A DNA stretch of 40,998 nucleotides from Sulfolobus sp. UBA167 (GCA_002495845.1 DAHF01000103.1:20755-61752); one strand, 5' to 3'. Counted from the first letter of the stretch, positions 21,836 through 30,311 are shown. Notes: generated by a model not told the origin, from the sequence alone. A program made the numbers and translations.

Positions 21836-22768
21836 ATGAATGTTTTAGTTCTCTCAAAAGACGATTTATTAAAGGTAGCTGACAGCTCCACATTAGTTGA
21901 CTCCGCGAAGGAAGCGTTCTCCTCTTACTCAACCGGCAAGGTGACCCAGCCTGAAAGGCAAGTGGAAGTGGTAAACGGCAACTGGTGGGGTTCCATGATA
22001 GGGTTCAATGAGCAATCGTTTGGGATCAAGATAGTCAATGTGATCAATGAGAACAAGAAAAGAGGGAAGGCATCAGTTAACGGAGTAGCGATCCTTTTTT
22101 CCTCTGAAACTGGCGAGCCCGAGTGCATAGCTGAGGGTTCTACCTTGACCGCCCTGAGAACAGCTGCGGCGAGCGTCCTTTCCACATGGCTGGCATTGGG
22201 TAAAAAGTCTTTCAACTCTCTGGGGATTATAGGAGCCGGAGAAGAGGCATACTACCATGTGAAGATAGCCAAAGATTTTTTCTCAATTGGCAGTATAATG
22301 ATCCACGCTAGGTCTTCCCATGTGAGAATGGCTAAGGAACTGGATTTAATTGCCACAGATTTAAAGGAGCTCCTATCGTCCTCAGAGGTCATATTCTCTA
22401 CCACCTCTTCTCATGAACCCGTTGTTTTGGGAAAGTTCTTGAGACCGGACTTTCACGTTTCAAGCATAGGGGCCCACACTCCGGGTTCTAGGGAACTTGA
22501 TGACGACGTTATATCCAAAGCAAAGACGATCATCGTAGACTCTAAAGAGGCGGTATCTAAAGAGAGCGGGGACATTGTAATTCCTAGCAGTCTAGGGATG
22601 CTCGGCGACAAGGTAATTGAAATAGGAGAAGTCATCTCAAAGGGGATAAAGATAGAGAGGCCATCAGTTTTCAAGACAGTGGGCATCGCTTCTCAAGACC
22701 TTATGGCGATGAGCTACCTCTGTAAGAAAGCTGAGAGAGAGGGAATAGGAAGGGAAGTTGAAATGTGA
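21836..22768 (+). CDS. ornithine cyclodeaminase / mu-crystallin family dehydrogenase
   Basis: 310 residues. NAD(P)-dependent enzyme of the OCD/AlaDH/ketimine-reductase family. Seen: N-terminal half with WWGSMIGFNEQSFGIKIVNVINEN (substrate lysine K67-like in GIKIV), GLTALRTAAAS-type segment STLTALRTAAASVLSTWLAL, dinucleotide motif GIIGAGEEAYYHV (GxGxxA) and the acid residue in TPGSRELDDDV. Members act as alanine dehydrogenase, ornithine cyclodeaminase or imine reductases, so substrate is open. It stands alone, transcribed from its own promoter. Its stop abuts the cobalamin adenosyltransferase stop from the opposite strand with no gap. Confidence 0.85.
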   Translation: MNVLVLSKDDLLKVADSSTLVDSAKEAFSSYSTGKVTQPERQVEVVNGNWWGSMIGFNEQSFGIKIVNVINENKKRGKASVNGVAILFSSETGEPECIAEGSTLTALRTAAASVLSTWLALGKKSFNSLGIIGAGEEAYYHVKIAKDFFSIGSIMIHARSSHVRMAKELDLIATDLKELLSSSEVIFSTTSSHEPVVLGKFLRPDFHVSSIGAHTPGSRELDDDVISKAKTIIVDSKEAVSKESGDIVIPSSLGMLGDKVIEIGEVISKGIKIERPSVFKTVGIASQDLMAMSYLCKKAEREGIGREVEM

Positions 22769-23290
22769 TTATTTACCTTTCCAAATTACATCTGGGTTGT
22801 TCGTTTTTCTATTTATCCATAACGCTAGTACGAATAGAAGGGAAGAAAGCCTGTTCAAGTAAACTATGTGGACTTCCTTCACCATTTGATTGTTTTCCCT
22901 TATCAGCCCCACTACGCTTCTCTCTGCCCTTCTGCAAACGCTTCTGGCTAGGTGTAGGAACGACGCGGCCTCATGCCCTCCAGGTAAGACGAAATTCTTA
23001 AGGGGAGGGAGGTCAGCTGACATTTTCTCTATGGACGTTTCGAGGAACTTCACCTTACCGTAACTGAAGTTCATGTCGAATCCAGCTATTTCAGACGACA
23101 ACGAGAAGATGTCCGACTGCAACTGGGTTATGAGGTCATACAATGGAGGGTATAAAGACGCGACTACGCCCAGTATTGAATTTAGCTCATCTAGATTACC
23201 TAGGGCTTCGACCATCTTGTCGTTTTTCCATACCTCCCCTACGGAAGGGACTTTAGTTTTTCCCTTATCTCCGGTTCCAGTGTACCACAT
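22769..23290 (-). CDS. cob(I)alamin adenosyltransferase, PduO type
   Basis: 173 residues from ATG 23290 (TTG 23296 also in frame). It adenosylates cob(I)alamin to coenzyme B12, needed by methylmalonyl-CoA mutase. Seen: N-terminal MWYTGTGDKGKTKV (the ATP-binding TGDxGxT loop), ALGNLDELNSILGVV, FVLPGG, and ARSVCRRAERSVVGL plus YLNRLSSLLFVLALW near the C-terminus, all PduO signatures. It follows the antiporter gene on the same strand 13 bases after its stop. In Sulfolobales methylmalonyl-CoA mutase serves the 3HP/4HB cycle. Confidence 0.92.
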   Translation of the reverse strand: MWYTGTGDKGKTKVPSVGEVWKNDKMVEALGNLDELNSILGVVASLYPPLYDLITQLQSDIFSLSSEIAGFDMNFSYGKVKFLETSIEKMSADLPPLKNFVLPGGHEAASFLHLARSVCRRAERSVVGLIRENNQMVKEVHIVYLNRLSSLLFVLALWINRKTNNPDVIWKGK

Positions 23291-23303
23291 TAGCAAAGTA
23301 TTC

Positions 23304-24824
23304 CTATCCGTTGATTAAAAGCCTCATTATTTCCCTTTCGTAGAGCACGTTGGTGAGTTTTCCATCCTTATCGACGACTGCTATCAATGGTTTCTCAGTC
23401 TCTCTAAATTTCTTTAGCACACTGGAGACTTTTGATCCCTCGTCTACGGTTTCCACTTCGTCAAGGTAAACGTCGCATACGTTAAGTCTGTCGTAAAGGT
23501 TTGGGTCTATCGCTATTACCGTGTTCATCGATATATATCCTATGGGTTTTAGTTCCTGGTCTACGACTACTGCTCCTCTGACTTTCTTCTCAGTTAGGAT
23601 GAATACTGCATCCTTCAAAGAGTTCTCACATGTGACGTAAACCAAGTCTTTAGCTAGGTCAGAAACGCTTTGAGATAATTTCACCTTTCTGTTATCTTCT
23701 ACTCTCTTCTCACATCTTACGTTAATCCTCTTAAAGAGCAGGGGTATTATCAGCGTGGAAAATGTTATTGCCAATACCGCTTCGGAGTACTCCTCTCCGT
23801 TTATGTAACCAGCTGAAAGCGCGGTGATCAGAAGCGAAGTGTCTACGCCTCCTTTCACTGCAGTCCCTAAGGCATTGAACGTCAGGTTCAAGTTAACCAG
23901 CCTTGATGTTATCCCTCCTATTAGTATCTTAGACGACATGGCAATGGAAGAGACTAATAGACCAATTATTAATATGTCTGGTGTAATTTTAACAAAGTAC
24001 AATCCTATGCTCACGAAAAATAACGGCTCAAAGAATCCATAGGTGAAGGCATGTAGCTTTTCCCTCAACTCTGGCCTATCACTGAGGTAGTCCCTGAGGA
24101 GGAAACCTAGGAAAAGAGCTGCTATAGCCGAGTTGAACCTGTAAGTATCTGCAAGGAACCCTATCACAAGGATTGCTGAGATCAGGGTAGCGAACTCTAT
24201 TTCCCTCACTTTAAAGACTGACTCTAACTTTTCTAGGCCCATTGAAATATATCTTCCTATCAAAATTATTGCTATAACAATTACAATTACTTCAACCATG
24301 GAAGTAATTATGTGAGCCGTGTCCTGAAGAATAGCGAACATTATTACCGCCATTATCTCGTCTATTATGACTTGATAGAACAGATAGTTCCCCTGCAGCC
24401 TTTTGCTCATCCCTACGTCGATGAGTAGCCTCGTTAATGGCCCTGCACTGCTCATCGCTAAGGGTACGGATATCAGGAGAATGTCGTTAAAACCTCCTAG
24501 CGCATATAAACCTAAAGCTATTATCGAAAAAGGGAAGGAAAGTTGTAATATAGCTGAGAGAAAGAATTTTTTATCAATTTTTGTCTTGACCTCAAATTCT
24601 TCAGCTCCGGCTAAAAAGAGGAGGAAGACTATACCTAAAGACGTGATAAAAGAGATGATGCTATTGACATGAACTATGCCTAATCCACCTTCTCCCATGA
24701 TTATTCCAGTCACTATCGAGCCTACGAAGGGGACGAGTCCTATCCTTCTGAATCCCTCTTCCAACGTCTTCGCTATGAAGAGTAGAATTCCTATGAAGAG
24801 TAAAGAGATCACTTCAATTGACAT
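23304..24824 (-). CDS. CPA2-type cation/proton antiporter with C-terminal CBS domains
   Basis: 506 residues. Residues 1-370 contain about twelve hydrophobic helices in the CPA2/KefB pattern, with VPFVGSIVTGIIMGEGGLG early, LLFLAGAEEFE and PLAMSSAGPLTRLL in the core, ATLISAILVIGFLAD and FLGFLLRDYLSDRPELREKLHAFTYGFFEPLFFVSIGLYF in the middle, and AVKGGVDTSLLITALSAG, where an acidic residue follows the transport-site helix. The last 125 residues hold two CBS domains (VRGAVVVDQELKPIGYISM and SKVSSVLKKFRETEKPLIAVVDKDGKLT), likely nucleotide sensors. Exchanges Na+ or K+ for H+ and would help pH homeostasis in an acidophile. First gene of the unit with the adenosyltransferase. Confidence 0.88.
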   Translation of the reverse strand: MSIEVISLLFIGILLFIAKTLEEGFRRIGLVPFVGSIVTGIIMGEGGLGIVHVNSIISFITSLGIVFLLFLAGAEEFEVKTKIDKKFFLSAILQLSFPFSIIALGLYALGGFNDILLISVPLAMSSAGPLTRLLIDVGMSKRLQGNYLFYQVIIDEIMAVIMFAILQDTAHIITSMVEVIVIVIAIILIGRYISMGLEKLESVFKVREIEFATLISAILVIGFLADTYRFNSAIAALFLGFLLRDYLSDRPELREKLHAFTYGFFEPLFFVSIGLYFVKITPDILIIGLLVSSIAMSSKILIGGITSRLVNLNLTFNALGTAVKGGVDTSLLITALSAGYINGEEYSEAVLAITFSTLIIPLLFKRINVRCEKRVEDNRKVKLSQSVSDLAKDLVYVTCENSLKDAVFILTEKKVRGAVVVDQELKPIGYISMNTVIAIDPNLYDRLNVCDVYLDEVETVDEGSKVSSVLKKFRETEKPLIAVVDKDGKLTNVLYEREIMRLLING

Positions 24825-24876
24825 TTGCGTAGAGATGGCTTTAGGCTCAAATATCTTTAGTTAATACATGACCTGA

Positions 24877-24891
24877 AGTTATTATATAACT
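24877..24891. promoter_or_regulatory. small palindrome in the antiporter/Acr divergent spacer
   Basis: AGTTAT-TAT-ATAACT (24877-24891), between the minus-strand antiporter start and the plus-strand reductase promoter. In A/T-rich DNA this could be chance. The 236-base spacer 24825-25060 otherwise shows a TATA-like aaatatc (24849-24855, minus) and the Acr promoter. Confidence 0.25.
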
Positions 24892-25030
24892 CGACTTCTT
24901 ATGTTAGTTGAGGATTTCGTGGTTTTGGGAAATTAGAGTCTCTATAAGCATTTTTTATATGCCATTAAAATAATTTGTGCAAATAGCTCAACTCTCTCCA
25001 GCTCTGCGTTATACCAAGAGAATAGCAGTG

Positions 25031-25039
25031 TTTATATTT
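25031..25039 (+). promoter_or_regulatory. TATA box for acryloyl-CoA reductase gene
   Basis: tttatattt centred 26 bases before ATG 25061. It shows that the longer frame beginning 24977 is not the protein start and that the mRNA is leaderless. Confidence 0.6.
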
Positions 25040-25060
25040 TTTAGACAATATAAACAAACA

Positions 25061-26062
25061 ATGAAAGCTGTAGTAGTAACTGGGCACAAACAGGGGTATA
25101 AGGTTCAGGAAATAAGCGACCCGAAGCCTGAGAAAGGAGAGTTGGTAATAAAAGTTGATAGGGCCGCACTTTGTTATAGAGACACCCTTCAGCTTAAGGG
25201 GTTTTATCCTAGAATGAAATATCCAGTAGTTTTAGGCCATGAAGTAGTAGGTACTGTGGAACAAGTTGGCGAAGGCGTGACCCAATTTAAGGAAGGAGAT
25301 AAGGTGATATCACTCCTCTACGCTCCTGACGGTGAATGTGAGTATTGTAGAGCTGGAGAAGAAGCTTATTGTCACCATAGGCTTGGTTATTCAGAAGAGC
25401 TAGACGGATTCTTTGCGGAGAAGGCTAAGCTGAAAGTGACTAGCGTAATCAAAGTTCCTTCCGGTGTATCAGATGAAGGGGCAGTCTTAGTCCCCTGTGT
25501 TACTGGGATGGTCTACAGAGGTCTTACAAGGGCTAAGCTGAAGAAAGGTGAAACCGTTCTAGTTACTGGAGCTAGCGGAGGAGTAGGCATACATGCGATT
25601 CAGGTAGCTAAGGCGATGGGGGGCAAGGTGATAGGCGTGACCACGTCTGAAGAGAAGGCTGAAGTTATAAGCAAATTTGCAGACCACGTCATAGTCGGAA
25701 AGGAATTTTCTTCTGAAGCAAAAAAGATCTCAGATGTAAATGTAATTGTGGACACAGTAGGTACGCCTACCCTAGAAGAAGGGCTCAAGTCCCTTTGGAT
25801 GGGCGGAAGGATAGTACAGATCGGTAATGTTGACCCATCTGCACCTTTCAACTTGAAATTAGGTTATGTAATACTTAAGGATATAGAAATTATAGGGCAT
25901 GCGTCAGCCACTAAAAAGGACGCTGAGGGAGCTTTGAAGCTGACGGCTGAAGGGAAAATAAATCCAGTGATAGCAGGTACTCTTCCTTTAGAGGAAGTAG
26001 ATAAAGGGTATGAGTTACTTAAGGACAAGTCTAAAGTGGGCAAGGTTTTATTAAAGCCTTGA
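25061..26062 (+). CDS. acr: acryloyl-CoA reductase (NADPH), zinc-type MDR enzyme
   Basis: 333 residues. Medium-chain reductase reducing acryloyl-CoA to propionyl-CoA in the 3HP/4HB carbon-fixation cycle; I recognise the crenarchaeal Acr sequence by ALCYRDTLQLKGFYPRMKYPVVLGHEVVGT, the block SLLYAPDGECEYCRAGEEAYCHHRLGYSEELDGFFAEK, GASGGVGIHAIQVA, and GRIVQIGNVDPS. Zinc-ligand type residues include C38, H60, E61, and C93, C96, C104 in the lobe loop. NADPH Rossmann glycine motif at 170-176. It stands alone with its own promoter. The rest of the cycle genes are outside the window. Confidence 0.88.
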   Translation: MKAVVVTGHKQGYKVQEISDPKPEKGELVIKVDRAALCYRDTLQLKGFYPRMKYPVVLGHEVVGTVEQVGEGVTQFKEGDKVISLLYAPDGECEYCRAGEEAYCHHRLGYSEELDGFFAEKAKLKVTSVIKVPSGVSDEGAVLVPCVTGMVYRGLTRAKLKKGETVLVTGASGGVGIHAIQVAKAMGGKVIGVTTSEEKAEVISKFADHVIVGKEFSSEAKKISDVNVIVDTVGTPTLEEGLKSLWMGGRIVQIGNVDPSAPFNLKLGYVILKDIEIIGHASATKKDAEGALKLTAEGKINPVIAGTLPLEEVDKGYELLKDKSKVGKVLLKP

Positions 26063-26152
26063 TAGCAAATGGGATAAGGGGTAGCATTCGTAAATATAGC
26101 AGGTAAAATACTTTTATTCAGTTATTCATTTCTTTTTTATAATTAGGAAGAC

Positions 26153-26353
26153 TTGATCTACCTTGATAAACTTCGTGCCAACTCTTCAAAGGCATCTGAA
26201 TATTTTAAAAAGGTCTACCATGGAATTAAGTACATGGAAAAAGAGATTGATGACCCTCTATCTATAAAAATGCCCCCTCCACTCTTCTGCATGACTGAAG
26301 ATGACGTTAGAAGAATTAAACTCGAAATACAATGCATTCATAACATTTCATGA
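26153..26353 (+). CDS. possible small GatC-like protein upstream of amidase
   Basis: 66 residues from TTG 26153; overlaps the amidase start by 53 bases in another frame. Begins MIYLDKLRANSSKASEYFKKVY and has IKYMEKEIDDPLSIKMPPP followed by MTEDDVRRI. This layout, two helices then a Pro-rich linker ending in DDV, loosely recalls GatC, the wrapper of amidase GatA in tRNA amidotransferases. No clear homology. It may instead be a non-coding read-through frame; the large overlap makes this uncertain. Confidence 0.4.
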   Translation: MIYLDKLRANSSKASEYFKKVYHGIKYMEKEIDDPLSIKMPPPLFCMTEDDVRRIKLEIQCIHNIS

Positions 26354-27500
26354 GATTTCCCCTGAAAAGGAAGGGATATTATCAGGCCTCACGTTCGGTA
26401 TAAAGGACATTTTCTTGACAAAGGGAATAAGAACTACAGCTGGTTCTAGAGTGCTGAAAGATTACGTACCAAAAAGCAACGCTTATGTCGTAGATCAAAT
26501 TCTTCAGAACGGTGGAAGGGTAATAGGTAAGACCAACACCCACGAGTTCGCCTTGGGCGCGACTAATACTTCTTCCATAGCAGGTCCGGCTAGAAACCCC
26601 CATGACCCTTCGAGGATAAGTGGAGGCTCTAGTGGAGGCTCTGCGGTTGCTGTAGCTTTAGATATGGTCGACGTAGGGATAGGGTCTGATACTGGCGGGT
26701 CTATACGCATACCTGCATCCCTATGTGGCGTAATAGGTTTCAAGCCGACAACTGGTCTGGTTCCTCTAGACGGCGTCATTCCTTTCAGTTGGTCTATGGA
26801 CACAGTAGGGATAATGTCTAAGTCGTTCGACAAGATACTGTTAACTTTCAATTCATTATTGCCTTACGATAAGAGAAAGGTATTAGTTTCCCAATTGCCT
26901 TCTAAACCTAAGATAGGGGTTTACCTTTTCGGCGACGACCAAGGTTCTCAGTCGCTCTCTAAAGTTTTAGATAAGATTTCCTCCGAATTTGAAGTAAAAC
27001 AAGTCAATCTCAATATGCTCACGTACTTCGGAAGCCACGTCAGACAGACAATAGCGGTAGCAGAGGCCTCCTCGTACCATAAGGAATGGATAAACTCCTA
27101 TGCGGGCCTCTACTTCGACGATACTAAGAACATCCTGCTCTCAGGCTTCAAGATATCTGCGGTTGACTACGTTGACGCGATGAGGGCTAGAAGGGCATTG
27201 CTGGAGGAGTACCTAAAGGCTTTCAGAGACGTAGACGTGATAATATCTCCTACAACTAAGATAGTCGCACCTAAGATAGATGAAGTTAAGGGAAGGGAAT
27301 CCCAGTTTAGGTATCAGCTGATTTCAAACACCGAGCTATTCAGTGTAGTCGGTGCCCCCTCAATTTCGATACCATTGGGGTCAGGACCAGAAGGCCTTCC
27401 TTTAGGGCTCATGGTCAGTGGTGAGCCGTTTGAAGACGGAAAGTTGCTCAGGATAGCGTCGATGCTCCAAGACCAATTTGGTTCTAAGCAAGTTTCTTAA
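26301..27500 (+). CDS. amidase signature-family amidohydrolase
   Basis: 399 residues. Ser-cisSer-Lys triad seen: K35 in FGIKDIF, cis-S110 in GGSSGGS (108-114), nucleophile S134 in GSDTGGSIRIP. Downstream IGFKPTTGLVPLDGVIPFSWSMDTVG and GAPSISIPLGSGPEGLPLGLMVSG are family hallmarks. It hydrolyses carboxamides; Sulfolobales members include aliphatic and aryl amidases and indole-acetamide hydrolases. Shorter than GatA (about 480), with no Glu-tRNA-specific parts, so GatA is less likely. Possible coupling to a small upstream ORF. psmB begins 37 bases downstream. Confidence 0.87.
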   Translation: MTLEELNSKYNAFITFHEISPEKEGILSGLTFGIKDIFLTKGIRTTAGSRVLKDYVPKSNAYVVDQILQNGGRVIGKTNTHEFALGATNTSSIAGPARNPHDPSRISGGSSGGSAVAVALDMVDVGIGSDTGGSIRIPASLCGVIGFKPTTGLVPLDGVIPFSWSMDTVGIMSKSFDKILLTFNSLLPYDKRKVLVSQLPSKPKIGVYLFGDDQGSQSLSKVLDKISSEFEVKQVNLNMLTYFGSHVRQTIAVAEASSYHKEWINSYAGLYFDDTKNILLSGFKISAVDYVDAMRARRALLEEYLKAFRDVDVIISPTTKIVAPKIDEVKGRESQFRYQLISNTELFSVVGAPSISIPLGSGPEGLPLGLMVSGEPFEDGKLLRIASMLQDQFGSKQVS

Positions 27501-27536
27501 GCTTTCAAGTTAATCTTAACTAGGTGTATCTATAAC

Positions 27537-28175
27537 TTGACCGAAGTTAACTTGAAAGACAAGATATTAAAGGGAACTACAACCGTAGGGCTGAAAGTAA
27601 AGGACGGTGTCGTACTAGCAGCAGACAGGAGGGCTAGTGCTGGAGTATACGTCGCCCATAAATTTGTGAGGAAAGTACTTTACGTTACTGACACTATAGG
27701 TGTGACTACCGCAGGTAGTGTTGCAGACATACAGTTCGTATATAATATCTTAAAGAATACATATAACTATAATAAGATAAGTGGAAGCGGTCCGACAACT
27801 ATTAAGGGATTAGCTATGTACCTAGGTACAGTGCTTTCGAGGAACAAGTACTTTCCTTATGTGGTTCAGATCCTTCTAGGCGGATATGACAGTAACGGGT
27901 CGTCTCTATATAATTTAGATTACATAGGTGACGTCACAGAGGAACGCTACACCGCTACGGGCTCAGGATCCCCGGTCGCTGTAGGTGTGTTGGAGGATGG
28001 TTATAGGGAAGACCTTTCATTAGACGAGGCTGCCGATCTAGCCAGGAGGGCAGTTTTCTCCGCTATAAAGAGGGACTCCTTCACCGGTACTGGGGTGATA
28101 GTCACAAAGCTGGGCAAGTCGGGTCATGAAGAGAAGGAGTTCTATATCAAGAAAGGAACTGTAGAGGGGCAGTAG
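27537..28175 (+). CDS. psmB: proteasome beta subunit (catalytically active)
   Basis: 212 residues including a 13-residue propeptide, MTEVNLKDKILKG, from a TTG start. Cleavage before T14 exposes the N-terminal nucleophile: T14 (mature T1), with D30 (T1+16) in ADRRAS and K46 (T1+32) in HKFVRKVL. GSGSPVAVGVLEDGY and LDEAADLARRAVFSAIKRDSFTG are the conserved later blocks. With alpha rings it makes the 20S core in the cytosol. Sulfolobales carry two beta genes, one active and one not; all catalytic residues here point to the active type. Same strand as the amidase, probably with its own weak promoter or read-through. Confidence 0.93.
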   Translation: MTEVNLKDKILKGTTTVGLKVKDGVVLAADRRASAGVYVAHKFVRKVLYVTDTIGVTTAGSVADIQFVYNILKNTYNYNKISGSGPTTIKGLAMYLGTVLSRNKYFPYVVQILLGGYDSNGSSLYNLDYIGDVTEERYTATGSGSPVAVGVLEDGYREDLSLDEAADLARRAVFSAIKRDSFTGTGVIVTKLGKSGHEEKEFYIKKGTVEGQ

Positions 28176-28209
28176 CGTTTTTATAAATAGCTTTTATATT
28201 ATATCTTAT

Positions 28210-28653
28210 ATGATAGTAAAATCAGTTTTCAAGGAAGGGGAGTTCATTCCGTCAAAGTATACATGCGACGGTGAAGACGTCTCTCCAAAGCTCTCGTGGG
28301 ATAAGGTCGATAACGCTAAGTCTTATGCCATCATTATGGAGGACCCAGACGCCCCTTCAGGGATTTTCATACACTGGATAGCCTATAACATTAAGTCGAA
28401 TTCTTTAGAGGAAGGCATAAGTAGAAGGGAGAAGGTTGGTGATATAACACAAGGAGAGAACGATTTCGGGAACATAGGTTATGGTGGTCCGTGTCCTCCA
28501 AGGTCTCACGATGCCCATAGGTACTTCATCAGGGTCTATGCCTTGGATTCAGACGTAAATAGGAAGATGACATTGGAGGAGCTCAGGGAGTTCATCAAAA
28601 CCCATAAGGTAGATGAAGGATATTTAATGGGTAAATACAAGAGGGCTAAATGA
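28210..28653 (+). CDS. PEBP (phosphatidylethanolamine-binding protein / YbhB) family protein
   Basis: 147 residues. The family blocks are IPSKYTCDGEDVSPKLSW, AIIMEDPDAPSGIFIHWIAYNI with the DPDAP ligand loop, and YGGPCPPRSHDAHRYFIRVYALD with the conserved GPxPP and HRY. PEBP proteins bind small anionic ligands; in archaea the role is unknown, though some inhibit kinases. TATA-like ttataaat (28180-28187) stands about 26 bases before the ATG, so the transcript may be leaderless. The ORF following on the plus strand is a shadow. Confidence 0.9.
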   Translation: MIVKSVFKEGEFIPSKYTCDGEDVSPKLSWDKVDNAKSYAIIMEDPDAPSGIFIHWIAYNIKSNSLEEGISRREKVGDITQGENDFGNIGYGGPCPPRSHDAHRYFIRVYALDSDVNRKMTLEELREFIKTHKVDEGYLMGKYKRAK

Positions 28654-28739
28654 ACGCATGGAAAAGAGCATGTTAGGCATTAAAAGACTGAAAGTCTTTC
28701 TAGGTGGTGAAATAGTTTTTTTAAATAAAAAATTCTTTT

Positions 28740-29026
28740 CCTCTTTCCCTTTTTTCCTGATGACGTATGCAACAATTTCTCTAATATTAAGGTCAGCTTT
28801 TCTCCGGATTTCGTTACAACTACCACGAAGTGAGCCATGTTTCCTGCATCTATGGTTATCTCATAACCTTCTGCTTTTTCGCTAATTATATGCCTATTTC
28901 AAACTGATTCATTTTAACCGAACTATAATCCATTACTTTGAAATAGTTGGGTCTATATAATATATTTCCTTTTATCTTTTCAAAAATATCACCATTTTCT
29001 GTTATATCTTCAGCTTTTATTTCCAT
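28740..29026 (-). pseudogene. small gene broken by two frameshifts (A+T-rich region)
   Basis: From ATG 29026 the minus strand encodes MEIKAEDITENGDIFEKIKG..YRPNYFKVMDYSSVKMNQFEIG and then stops at TAA (28885-28887). Shifting one base there, the reading continues as ISEKAEGYEITIDAGNMAHFVVVVTKSGEKL; a further one-base shift near 28780 gives NIREIVAYVIRKKGKEEKN. The three pieces read as one coherent acidic alpha/beta protein of about 90 residues; each join needs just one base. So the gene carries two indels, from decay or sequencing errors. I do not recognise the family. The ribosome binding GGTGATAAAATG precedes the ATG, which supports a real start. Confidence 0.62.
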
Positions 29027-29034
29027 TTTATCAC

Positions 29035-29235
29035 CTAATAGATAGATTGATATCTGCGTTTTTTTCCTGGTAATATTATGAGTACTGAATTGCAGGGTAG
29101 ATATACCTTATTTGTTAAACGAGGCATCTCTGTTGAAAAGTTTTCGTAATAATGCGAATTCTTGAAAGAAAAAATGTTAACCTTGTTATAGACAGATTTA
29201 TATAGAGAAATCACGTCATCACTTATTTCTCTCAT
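29035..29235 (-). CDS. doubtful small protein upstream of the broken gene
   Basis: 66 residues, MREISDDVISLYKSVYNKVNIFS..., ending nine bases before the broken gene's ATG on the same strand. Amino-acid composition is protein-like (helix then KVYLPCNSVLIILPGKK), but there is no known domain. It could be the first member of a two-gene unit with the broken gene, or itself a remnant. The surrounding sequence, 28654-29315, is more A/T-rich than neighbours and otherwise holds only the rfcS promoter region and a T-rich plus-strand tract after PEBP. Confidence 0.4.
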   Translation of the reverse strand: MREISDDVISLYKSVYNKVNIFSFKNSHYYENFSTEMPRLTNKVYLPCNSVLIILPGKKRRYQSIY

Positions 29236-29283
29236 CGCTCATTTAATGTTAATGGGATTCCTCTTGATGCTTGAGGCAGGATA

Positions 29284-29291
29284 CATTAATA
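29284..29291 (+). promoter_or_regulatory. TATA-like box for rfcS-rfcL
   Basis: cattaata, centred about 28 bases before the rfcS ATG at 29316, consistent with a leaderless mRNA. Confidence 0.4.
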
Positions 29292-29315
29292 GGCGTATCA
29301 ATTAAACAATAACAC

Positions 29316-30311
29316 ATGAGCACTCTCGAAGATGCTTTGTGGACCGAGAAGTACAGACCTAGGACTCTGAGCGATGTGGTGAACCAAAAGGAGATAGTGG
29401 AGAGACTTAAGAAGTTTATTTCAGAAAAGAACATGCCACATCTGCTTTTCGCAGGTTCGCCAGGCACTGGTAAAACCACCATTGCCCTTGCGTTGGTTCG
29501 CGACATGTTCGGGGATAACTTCAGGGACTATTTCTTGGAGCTCAACGCAAGCGACGAAAGGGGGATAGACGTGATAAGGAACAAGGTGAAGGAATTCGCT
29601 AGAGCTTTGCCTGGCAAGGAAGTACCTTTCAAAGTGATATTACTTGACGAGGCTGACAACATGACCTCGGACGCGCAGCAGGCACTCAGGAGGACGATGG
29701 AGCTTTTCACATCTACAACCAGGTTCATACTGGCTTGCAACTACCTGAGCAAGATAATCGAGCCTATCCAGTCGAGGACAGCCCTATTTAGGTTCTACCC
29801 ATTGAAAAAGGAGGACGTGGTTGCTAGGCTGACTTATATCGCAAACAAGGAGAAGGTGTCTTACGATGAGGACGCATTAGAAGCAATATATGACGTCACC
29901 ATGGGGGACATGAGGAAATCCATAAACCTGCTTCAGTCGTCCTCTGCCTACGGCAAGGTCACAGTTGAGTCAGTTTACAAGGTACTAGGCCTAGCGAAAC
30001 CTAAGGAGATAGAGGAGATGATGAACTACGCAATCCAAGGGGACTTCGCTAACGCCAGAAGCAAGTTAAGGGAACTCTTAATCACATACGGCCTCTCTGG
30101 AGAGGACATAGTAAAGCAAATGCACCGCGAAATAGTCGGGGGCAACTCCTTGAAGATACCAGAGGAGCTAAAGGTAGTCATCGCGGACTATCTGGGAGAA
30201 GCTGAGTTCAGAATAATAGAAGGAGCTGACGACGACATTCAGCTCAGCGCAGTCTTGGCTAAGCTTTCCATTCTGGGGAGCAAATACGTGGGCGAGAGTG
30301 CGTCCAAGTGA
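29316..30311 (+). CDS. rfcS: replication factor C small subunit
   Basis: 331 residues. Clamp-loader ATPase subunit; four copies with one RfcL load PCNA. Seen: N-terminal WTEKYRPRTLSDVVNQKEIV, Walker A GSPGTGKTT, ELNASDERGIDV, Walker B LLDEADNM, sensor 1 CNYLSKIIEPIQSR. The SRC arginine-finger motif reads SRT (QSRTALFRF): Arg kept, Cys replaced by Thr. Collar domain in the last third. It overlaps rfcL by four bases (co-translated, giving the two subunits together). Confidence 0.97.
   Translation: MSTLEDALWTEKYRPRTLSDVVNQKEIVERLKKFISEKNMPHLLFAGSPGTGKTTIALALVRDMFGDNFRDYFLELNASDERGIDVIRNKVKEFARALPGKEVPFKVILLDEADNMTSDAQQALRRTMELFTSTTRFILACNYLSKIIEPIQSRTALFRFYPLKKEDVVARLTYIANKEKVSYDEDALEAIYDVTMGDMRKSINLLQSSSAYGKVTVESVYKVLGLAKPKEIEEMMNYAIQGDFANARSKLRELLITYGLSGEDIVKQMHREIVGGNSLKIPEELKVVIADYLGEAEFRIIEGADDDIQLSAVLAKLSILGSKYVGESASK

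Noticed and set aside
24977..25060. 28-residue N-terminal extension of acryloyl-CoA reductase
   Set aside because: It contains the TATA box, and family members begin at MKAVVV.
28658..28885. 75-residue plus-strand frame after PEBP
   Set aside because: Antisense to the broken gene, Phe/Leu/Ser-rich, no domain.
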